Source: an uncultured Prevotellaceae bacterium
GTDB taxonomy: Bacteria > Bacteroidota > Bacteroidia > Bacteroidales > Muribaculaceae
Direction of reading: 5' to 3'
DNA length: 8,454 nt
Assembly (NCBI GenBank): GCA_945645715.1
Contig: CALZFJ010000069.1
Coordinates: forward strand, 1-8,454
The notes beneath the pieces were generated by a model, which did no database searches, had not been told where the DNA came from, and saw only the letters and a program-made list of their open reading frames with translations. How positions within the stretch are numbered: position 1 is the first letter of the stretch; the number at the start of each line of letters is the position of its first letter. The position numbers were made by a program, and so were the translations under genes. Of this stretch, positions 1 through 4,832 are shown in pieces.

Positions 1-1
1 A

Positions 2-1279
2 ATACGTATCCTCAATCAACGCGACAGCGCGTACGTCAACGGCTGCGTAACCGATGTCAACGGGCGTTTTTCGCTCAAAGGATTGTCGCGCGGACGCTAT
101 ATCGTCGAAGCATCCTACTTGGGTTATCGAACAGCCGGCGTGAATGTTCGCATGGCTGACGCTCGATTGCGTGTCGATACTATTGCGTTGGTAGCCAATA
201 CGATAGTGCTCCGAGAGGCGGAAGTTGTCGGTGTGAAAACCGAGGTAAAAGTGGCGCAAGACACTGTGGAATATAATGCCGACTCCTACAAGACGCAGCC
301 CAACGCCGTGGTCGAAGACCTGCTAAAGCGTCTTCCGGGCGTGGAAGTGGGCACCGACGGCAAAATCACAGCCCAAGGCAAGGAAGTGACCAAAATTCTC
401 ATCGACGGCAAGGAATTTTTTGCCGACGACCCTAAAGTTGCCTCTAAGAATATCCCCGTGGAGATGGTGGATAAGCTCCAGGTGGTCGATCGCAAGAGCG
501 ACCTCGCACGCCTCACCGGAGTTGACGACGGCGAGGAAGAAACCGTGATTAACCTCACTGTGAAAAAGGGTATGAACAATGGCTGGTTTGGAAGCATCAC
601 CGGTGGATACGGCACCGACGACCGCTACTCAGGCAGCCTGATTATAAACCACTTCCGCGACGGAAACCAGTTTACCATTCTCGGTGGTGCCAACAACACT
701 AACGAGCCGGCTTTCACCGATGGCGGCTCTGCCCGCTTCAACCGCTTCGGCGGCAACAACGGCATCAACACCACCCAGAGTGCCGGCTTCAACTTCAATG
801 TAGGCAAGGAGGAAACCTTCCGTGCCGGCGGTAGCGTGCTCTATTCTCACACCGACCAGGACAGCCGCAACAAGAGCAGCTATCAATATCTCCTCGATGA
901 CGGTAACACCTACAACGACTCCTACTCCACTTCGCGCGACAAGGGTCACAACATACGCGGCGACTTCCGCCTCAAGTGGGAAGTGGATTCATTCAACACC
1001 TTGGAGTTCCGCCCTAATTTCTCGCTCAACTTCAGCGACTCGTGGAAGACCGACAGCTCAATGATGCGCAACAAGGACTTCGAGCTGCAATCGAAGAGCA
1101 TCAGCTCATATATGAACGATGGCAAGAGCTATGAGTTTGGCGGTCAGCTCGTGTATAACCACAAGTTCAAAAGCCACCCCGGACGCAGCTATAGCGCACA
1201 GCTCCGCTACAACTTCAGCAATGTGCACGAAGACGGTACGACGGTGACCCGAAACACCTTCACCGATGCTTCGACCTAG
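2..1279 (+). CDS. TonB-dependent-receptor-like outer-membrane protein, 5'-partial, ended by an in-frame amber codon
   Basis: This is the N-terminal side of an outer-membrane beta-barrel receptor of the Bacteroidota type with a carboxypeptidase-regulatory-like domain, a plug and a barrel. The frame is open to the left edge, so the true start and signal peptide lie outside; the TTG at 83 is only an internal codon. Visible residues 1-70 are the end of the regulatory-like beta-sandwich, with the pattern D-NGRFSLKGLSRGRYIV and ASYLGY. Residues 89-189 are plug-like: EDLLKRLPGVEV, ILIDGKEFFADDPKVASKNI, VDKLQVVDRKSD and INLTVKKG are typical of this family. Beta-rich barrel sequence follows. Such proteins sit in the outer membrane and usually import or sense a large ligand with TonB; the ligand cannot be read here. 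The frame stops at TAG 1277-1279 after about 425 visible residues, well before a complete barrel, and continues in the same frame beyond it. Confidence 0.85.
   Translation: MRILNQRDSAYVNGCVTDVNGRFSLKGLSRGRYIVEASYLGYRTAGVNVRMADARLRVDTIALVANTIVLREAEVVGVKTEVKVAQDTVEYNADSYKTQPNAVVEDLLKRLPGVEVGTDGKITAQGKEVTKILIDGKEFFADDPKVASKNIPVEMVDKLQVVDRKSDLARLTGVDDGEEETVINLTVKKGMNNGWFGSITGGYGTDDRYSGSLIINHFRDGNQFTILGGANNTNEPAFTDGGSARFNRFGGNNGINTTQSAGFNFNVGKEETFRAGGSVLYSHTDQDSRNKSSYQYLLDDGNTYNDSYSTSRDKGHNIRGDFRLKWEVDSFNTLEFRPNFSLNFSDSWKTDSSMMRNKDFELQSKSISSYMNDGKSYEFGGQLVYNHKFKSHPGRSYSAQLRYNFSNVHEDGTTVTRNTFTDAST
1277..1279 (+). other. In-frame amber (TAG) codon inside the receptor gene
   Basis: The codons read GCT TCG ACC TAG GAC GAC GAC. 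The frame on both sides is the same and clearly coding for one barrel family, so this is a point stop and not a frameshift. A single C-to-T change from CAG (Gln) would create it. The restored sequence would contain CCAGG, a Dcm-type CCWGG site, and the changed base is the second C, the one Dcm-type enzymes methylate. That makes deamination a plausible cause, though nothing here shows that this organism has such an enzyme. A sequencing or assembly error is an equal alternative. Confidence 0.85.
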
Positions 1280-2812
1280 GACGACGACATTAACCAGATC
1301 TACAACAACCACCGCTGGAGCAACGGCATCAACTGGCGTCTCACTTGGACCGAACCTATCGGCGATGTAAAGAATGCCCGGTTTATCACTGCCGCCTATC
1401 GTGGAAACTACCGCTTCAACAATGCCGACAAATTCGTCTATGACGTTGCTACCGATGCCGGCACCACACAGCGCATGCCATCTGTGCCGCGCTCTCCGCT
1501 GCTCGAAGCTGCCCTCAACGATGCTGCTTTCTGCGGTGCCATAGCCACAAAATACTCGCCACTTGTGCTGCTCGACTATCGTCTTCTCACCGATGTGCTT
1601 GAGTATGAACTTGCCGGAGCCGACTTCAACGAGCAGTTGAGCAGCTCGCTTCGCAACAAATCGTTCTCCCAGAGTTTCCAACTCGGATTCAAGCAGGTGC
1701 GCAAGGAATACAACCTCGATGCCGGCTTGCAGCTCAACTCATCGATGCTCCAGAGCGACGACATCCTCGATGCCTCACGCAATGTGCCGCAGCGCTGGAC
1801 GTGGAACGTTGCACCCTATGCCCGCATCCGCATGAAATTCTCCAAAACCCGCAACCTGGCATTCGACTACCGCTCACGCTACAGCGACCCTTCGGTCGCA
1901 CAGTTGCAGCCTGTGGCTGATGTGTCGAACCCTCTGCGTATCGTCATCGGTAACCCTAACCTGAAATCGACTTTCACCCAGAACATCAACCTACGCTTCA
2001 ACGACTTCAACCAGGAGGCTCAGCGAAGCATCATGGCGATGATTGGCGGGCAATATTCGCTCAACAGCATCATCTCGAAGGTGACCTACGACCAGACTAC
2101 CGGCGGACAGACCACCACCTACGAGAACGTGAACGGCGTGTGGAATGCTTTCGGAATGTGTATGTTCAGCTTCCCGTTCAAGCGCAAGAGCTGGTACTAT
2201 TCCACTATGACGCGCCTCAGCTACTCAAGCACCGTGGGTTTCAACAACAGCACCTACAACCGCAGCGGTACGCTATCGTGGCACATTGCCCCGGGCATCT
2301 CGTTCCGCCCCGACGCTCTCGAACTTGAACTGCGACCCAGCTACAACCTGCAGACCACGCACAACAGCACGCAGACGTCGGCAAACCGCAACATACACAC
2401 CTACGGAGCATCGTTCAACGGCACCTACTATGCTCCGCTCGGATTCGTAATCGCCACCGATGTGCGCTACAGCTCATCGAGCGGCTACAGCGACGGCTAC
2501 AACACCACCCAGTGGCTCTGGAATGCTTCGCTCAGCTACCAGTTCCTGCGCGACAAGTCGGCTACAATCACCGCCAAGGTATTCGACATTCTCGGTCAGC
2601 GACAGAGCATCAGCCGAAGCGTCACCGCCAACTATATCCGCGATATGGAGTACAACACACTGTCGCGCTATGTGATGTTCTCGTTCACCTACAAGTTCAC
2701 CACCTTCGGCAGCCAGAAGAACAACCCGAAGGTTGATAATGATTTCGGTCCCGGCGGTCCGGGTCGCTTCCGTGGCGGACGTCCGCCAATGGGCCCACCT
2801 CCCGGCCGCTAA
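1280..2812 (+). pseudogene. Downstream part of the same outer-membrane beta-barrel receptor, separated by the amber codon
   Basis: These 510 codons continue the upstream receptor frame without a break. The sequence is beta-barrel throughout, with alternating aromatic and polar strands and many Asn, Ser and Tyr residues. Blocks typical of the family include SQSFQLGFKQVRKEYNLDAG, LQPVADVSNPLRIVIGNPNL and FDILGQRQSISRSVTANYI. The last predicted strand is SRYVMFSFTYKFTTFG. After it comes a Gly/Pro/Arg-rich tail, FGPGGPGRFRGG and PPMGPPPGR, that extends past the barrel. The first in-frame ATG after the stop is at 1475; a product from there would lack signal peptide and plug and could not be a working receptor. 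The gene is therefore broken as written unless the stop is read through or is an error. The stop codon TAA is at 2810-2812. Confidence 0.8.
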
Positions 2813-2856
2813 CCAAAGACGGTTTTCACTACTAAACCTCCATATATTGTAACATT

Positions 2857-2920
2857 GTGCCACCCCGCCGCACCTCCGATAGATAAATTTTCGGTTTCGC
2901 GACAGGGTGGCACTGTTTTT
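2857..2920 (+). terminator. Rho-independent terminator after the receptor gene
   Basis: A 9-bp perfect stem is formed by GTGCCACCC (2857-2865) and GGGTGGCAC (2905-2913), followed by TGTTTTT. The 39-nt loop can hold a small inner pairing, CCGA (2876-2879) with TCGG (2891-2894). It lies 45 nt after the receptor stop and before the metY promoter, so it separates the two transcription units. The long loop lowers certainty slightly. Confidence 0.7.
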
Positions 2921-2983
2921 ATGGTCATTATTTCGGCAAAGTCGCAACCATACAGCTATATTTTCTAAAGTTAATGCAATCTA

Positions 2984-3014
2984 TTGCATATATTTTCTGA
3001 ATATAATAATTTTG
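2984..3014 (+). promoter_or_regulatory. Bacteroidota-type promoter for metY
   Basis: The -7 element TAATTTTG (3007-3014) matches TAnnTTTG exactly, and TTG (2984-2986) sits 20 bp upstream in the -33 place. Transcription would begin near 3020, giving a leader of roughly 60 nt before the ATG at 3084. The surrounding sequence is strongly AT-rich, as usual for these promoters. Confidence 0.7.
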
Positions 3015-3023
3015 CAGTGTAAA

Positions 3024-3058
3024 AATTCTCAAATATGAGGATTGCAAAGAATTATTGA
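3024..3058 (+). promoter_or_regulatory. metY leader: small hairpin with an alternative pairing and a 7-codon upstream ORF
   Basis: AATTCTC (3024-3030) pairs with GAGGATT (3037-3043) over a 6-nt loop, with one G-T pair. The same left arm, AATTCT (3024-3029), can instead pair with AGAATT (3048-3053), so the two stems exclude each other. A short frame ATG AGG ATT GCA AAG AAT TAT TGA (3035-3058, peptide MRIAKNY) overlaps both. This could be a small control device for a sulfur gene, but the stretch is AT-rich and such pairings arise by chance. I saw no recognisable SAM-riboswitch core. Confidence 0.3.
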
Positions 3059-3083
3059 TTATTAACGCATAAAACTTTAGAAT

Positions 3084-4370
3084 ATGAGCAACAATAAACT
3101 TCACTTCGAGACTCTCCAACTCCACGTAGGTCAAGAACAAGCCGATCCGGCTACCGACTCTCGCGCAGTGCCTATATATCAGACCACATCTTATGTTTTC
3201 CACAACTCTCAGCACGCTGCCGACCGCTTCGGGCTTCGTGATGCCGGCAACATCTATGGCCGCCTCACTAATTCCACCCAAGGTGTGCTCGAGGAGCGCA
3301 TCGCCGCTCTCGAAGGCGGTGTAGCAGCTCTCGCACTTGCCAGCGGTGCTGCTGCTGTGACCTATGCAGTGGAGAACATCACCCGCGCCGGCGACCACAT
3401 AGTGGCTGCCAACAACATCTACGGCGGTAGCTACAACCTCCTCGCCCACACCCTCACTGCCAATGGCGTGGAAACCACTTTTGTTGATCCCAGCGACCTG
3501 CAGAATTTCGAGCGTGCCATTCGCGACAACACCAAAGCTGTGTTTATCGAAACATTCGGCAACCCCAACAGTAGCCTTATCGACATCGATGCCGTAGCTG
3601 CAATTGCACACAGCCATAAGATACCCTTAATTATCGACAACACATTTGGAACACCCTATCTCATTCGCCCCATCGAGCATGGTGCCGACATTGTGGTGCA
3701 CTCTGCCACCAAATTCCTCGGCGGACATGGCACTACGCTGGGCGGTGTGATTATCGACAGCGGAAATTTCGACTGGAAGGCGAGCGGCAAGTTCCCACAG
3801 CTCACCGAACCTGATGCTTCTTATCACGGCATTGTGTTTGCCGACGCTGTGGGTGCTGCAGCCTATGTGACACGTATCCGCGCCATCTTGCTGCGCGACA
3901 AGGGTGCTACACTCAGCCCATTCAATGCCTTCTTGCTGCTGCAAGGCGTAGAGACCCTCTCGCTGCGCATTGAGCGCCATGTGGAGAACGCCCTGAAAGT
4001 GGTGGAATATCTCTCCAACCACCCAAAAGTGGCAAAGGTGAACCACCCATCGCTGCCATCGCACCCCGACTACGAGCTTTATCTCCGCTACTTCCCCAAT
4101 GGAGCCGGCTCAATCTTCACATTTGAGATTAAAGGCGGACAGAAGGAGGCTTTCACCGTTATCGACAGCCTGCAAATCTTCTCACTGCTTGCAAACGTAG
4201 CCGACGTGAAGTCGCTCGTGATTCACCCTGCCACCACCACTCACTCGCAGCTTAGCGAGGAGGAGCTTAACGAGCAGGGCATATATCAATCGACCATACG
4301 CCTGAGCATAGGCACCGAGCACATCGACGACATAATTGCCGACCTCGACCAGGCTCTCGCCAAGATATAA
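3084..4370 (+). CDS. metY: O-acetylhomoserine aminocarboxypropyltransferase (O-acetylhomoserine sulfhydrylase)
   Basis: This is a pyridoxal-phosphate enzyme of the Cys/Met-metabolism class. It joins O-acetyl-L-homoserine with sulfide to give L-homocysteine and acetate in the cytoplasm, feeding methionine synthesis. The 428 residues match the usual length of about 425-430, longer than cystathionine gamma-synthases or lyases. Key positions are Tyr58 and Arg60 in NIYGRLTNST (phosphate contact from the partner subunit), Asp185 in IIDNTFGTPY (ring-nitrogen contact) and Lys210 in HSATKFLGGHGTTLGG (Schiff base). The C-terminal part has LANVADVKSLVIHPATTTHSQL and IRLSIGTEHIDDIIADLDQAL, both typical. 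The ATG at 3084 fits the N-terminus HFETLQLHVGQ of the family and follows a good promoter by about 60 nt. The gene stands alone, with a terminator before it and a new promoter after it. Some relatives also use O-acetylserine, so cysteine synthesis as a second activity is possible. Confidence 0.93.
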   Translation: MSNNKLHFETLQLHVGQEQADPATDSRAVPIYQTTSYVFHNSQHAADRFGLRDAGNIYGRLTNSTQGVLEERIAALEGGVAALALASGAAAVTYAVENITRAGDHIVAANNIYGGSYNLLAHTLTANGVETTFVDPSDLQNFERAIRDNTKAVFIETFGNPNSSLIDIDAVAAIAHSHKIPLIIDNTFGTPYLIRPIEHGADIVVHSATKFLGGHGTTLGGVIIDSGNFDWKASGKFPQLTEPDASYHGIVFADAVGAAAYVTRIRAILLRDKGATLSPFNAFLLLQGVETLSLRIERHVENALKVVEYLSNHPKVAKVNHPSLPSHPDYELYLRYFPNGAGSIFTFEIKGGQKEAFTVIDSLQIFSLLANVADVKSLVIHPATTTHSQLSEEELNEQGIYQSTIRLSIGTEHIDDIIADLDQALAKI

Positions 4371-4407
4371 CTCCACCGGTATAAAGGACAATAATCGCAA
4401 CCGCATT

Positions 4408-4449
4408 CTTTCTCATTTTTGGCGAGAAATTTGGAGAATTGTGAGAAAG
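4408..4449 (+). repeat. 8-bp inverted repeat around the -33 element, possible operator
   Basis: CTTTCTCA (4408-4415) and TGAGAAAG (4442-4449) are perfect inverted copies. The left arm can also pair with GAGAAA (4424-4429). The repeat encloses the -33 element of the next promoter. It could be a regulator-binding site or a weak end structure for the metY transcript; no T-run follows the right arm, so a terminator is less likely. Confidence 0.35.
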
Positions 4450-4461
4450 GTAATATATTTG
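4430..4461 (+). promoter_or_regulatory. Bacteroidota-type promoter for the AAA+ leader RNA
   Basis: TTTG (4430-4433), exactly 20 bp, then TATATTTG (4454-4461) matching TAnnTTTG is close to the full Bacteroidota consensus. Transcription would start near 4468, about 365 nt before the AAA+ gene's ATG. No other equally good promoter lies closer to that gene. Confidence 0.75.
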
Positions 4462-4469
4462 CGGTGATG

Positions 4470-4503
4470 AATCAGGTGAAACGGCTCATCGTTTCGCCCG
4501 ATT
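4470..4503 (+). promoter_or_regulatory. Strong hairpin at the predicted 5' end of the leader RNA
   Basis: AATCAGGTGAAACG (4470-4483) pairs with CGTTTCGCCCGATT (4490-4503) over the 6-nt loop GCTCAT, with 12 Watson-Crick pairs, one G-T pair and one A-C mismatch. A T/A-rich stretch, TATTTTAT, follows. It would form at once after initiation. It may protect the RNA's 5' end or act as a start-proximal terminator. Confidence 0.6.
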
Positions 4504-4544
4504 TATTTTATAACATTCAATGTAACAATTATTTATGATTTTAT

Positions 4545-4696
4545 TGTCAAAGAACAGCAATCATGTGATGCCCGCAGTCGCTGCGGTGCTGCGATGTTGA
4601 TTTTCGTCATGCTTCCGATGAAAATCGATCATTAATGCACCATTTTTGCGACCGCTGTGAGTCACGCGCCTACAGGGTGTGCTGTGTTCTTTGACA
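4545..4696 (+). repeat. 12-bp perfect inverted repeat: anti-boxA and boxA arms
   Basis: TGTCAAAGAACA (4545-4556) is the exact reverse complement of TGTTCTTTGACA (4685-4696). Beyond it, GCA (4557-4559) could also pair with TGC (4680-4682) across a 2-nt bulge. The 128-nt interior contains two further hairpins. If the arms pair in RNA, the boxA is hidden from proteins. Confidence 0.7.
4685..4696 (+). promoter_or_regulatory. boxA-like antitermination element
   Basis: TGTTCTTTGACA matches the rRNA-operon boxA type (E. coli TGCTCTTTAACA, differing at 2 of 12 positions; Bacillus TGTTCTTTGAAA, differing at 1). In ribosomal operons boxA RNA binds NusB with ribosomal protein S10 (NusE) and makes RNA polymerase resistant to termination. 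Here it lies 5 nt before an intrinsic terminator and upstream of a protein gene, which is not its usual place. That it works in this leader is inference. Confidence 0.5.
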
Positions 4697-4701
4697 TGCT
4701 G

Positions 4702-4763
4702 GCTGCATCGCTCCTGCATTTGGTTCTGAGGAGGTGCCATTCGGGCAGGGAGATGCCTTTTTT
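4702..4763 (+). terminator. Intrinsic terminator or attenuator in the AAA+ leader
   Basis: TCCTGC (4712-4717) pairs with GCAGGG (4745-4750), with one G-T pair. GCATC (4705-4709) then pairs with GATGC (4752-4756) beyond a small internal loop, and G4702 can pair with C4757. TTTTTT (4758-4763) follows directly. The 27-nt loop carries AGGAGGTG (4729-4736), an ideal Shine-Dalgarno sequence, which Bacteroidota genes rarely use. The terminator ends 69 nt before the ATPase start, so downstream expression would need readthrough or antitermination. Confidence 0.65.
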
Positions 4764-4770
4764 ATGCCCT

Positions 4771-4796
4771 TGACTATGGGGCTTAATTCATAGTTA
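4771..4796 (+). promoter_or_regulatory. Small hairpin just upstream of the AAA+ start
   Basis: TGACTATG (4771-4778) pairs with CATAGTTA (4789-4796), with one G-T pair, over a 10-nt loop. It lies between the leader terminator and the AT-rich start region, ending 36 nt before the ATG. It may be a DNA operator or an mRNA 5' structure if transcription also starts nearby; no clean TAnnTTTG was found there. Confidence 0.3.
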
Positions 4797-4832
4797 TATC
4801 ACTGATTATAAATTGTTTAAATTTTGAATGTT

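Larger units (their letters stand above)
4468..4763 (+). ncRNA. Structured leader RNA or stand-alone small RNA upstream of the AAA+ gene
   Basis: This is a non-coding stretch from the predicted transcript start to a T-run. In order it holds a 14-position hairpin (4470-4503), a palindrome ACATTCAATGT (4513-4523), an anti-boxA (4545-4556), a hairpin CCGCAG/CTGCGG (4572-4586), a hairpin GATTTTCGTC/GATGAAAATC (4599-4626, extendable to 4596-4629), a boxA (4685-4696) and an intrinsic terminator (4702-4763). The anti-boxA and boxA can pair and enclose the two middle hairpins. The arrangement fits an attenuated leader for the ATPase gene, or an independent RNA of about 295 nt. I looked for tmRNA, RNase P, SRP and tRNA features and found none; a Bacteroidales 6S-type RNA could not be excluded by eye. 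Only weak short frames are present, for example 24 codons at 4467-4538. Confidence 0.5.

Noticed and set aside
83..85. TTG at 83 as the receptor start
   Set aside because: The frame is open to base 2 and the upstream codons complete the regulatory-like domain, so this is an internal codon.
1277..1279. Genome-wide recoding of TAG as an amino acid
   Set aside because: Two other genes in the window, the ATPase (7038-7040) and the cysteine-rich protein (7030-7032, minus), end in TAG, and each ends where its family's sequence should.
1270..1480. A frameshift separating the two receptor parts
   Set aside because: Both parts are in the same frame, and the 65 codons between 1280 and the ATG at 1475 are good barrel sequence; only the TAG interrupts.
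1106..1681. 191-codon minus-strand open frame
   Set aside because: It is the complement of well-supported receptor sequence and shows no family resemblance; GC-rich coding sequence gives such shadows.
2474..2947. 157-codon minus-strand open frame over the receptor end and terminator
   Set aside because: It is the shadow of the barrel C-terminus and runs through the terminator stem; no sensible protein pattern.
3020..3083. SAM riboswitch in the metY leader
   Set aside because: The leader of about 60 nt is too short for SAM-I, and I could not build the SAM-II pseudoknot with its conserved core.
2928..3617. 229-codon minus-strand open frame over the metY promoter and 5' half
   Set aside because: It lies opposite conserved MetY coding sequence, crosses the plus-strand promoter and resembles no known family.
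4467..4538. 24-codon ORF at the leader's 5' end
   Set aside because: It would be leaderless, overlaps the strong hairpin, and its peptide has no recognisable character.
4824..4832. TTG at 4824 as the ATPase start
   Set aside because: An in-frame ATG follows nine bases later and begins the hydrophilic N-terminus; the TTG adds only three residues.
4371..4832. tRNA, tmRNA, RNase P RNA or SRP RNA in the long gap
   Set aside because: No cloverleaf, tag-peptide frame, RNase P core motif or SRP tetraloop motif is visible on either strand.
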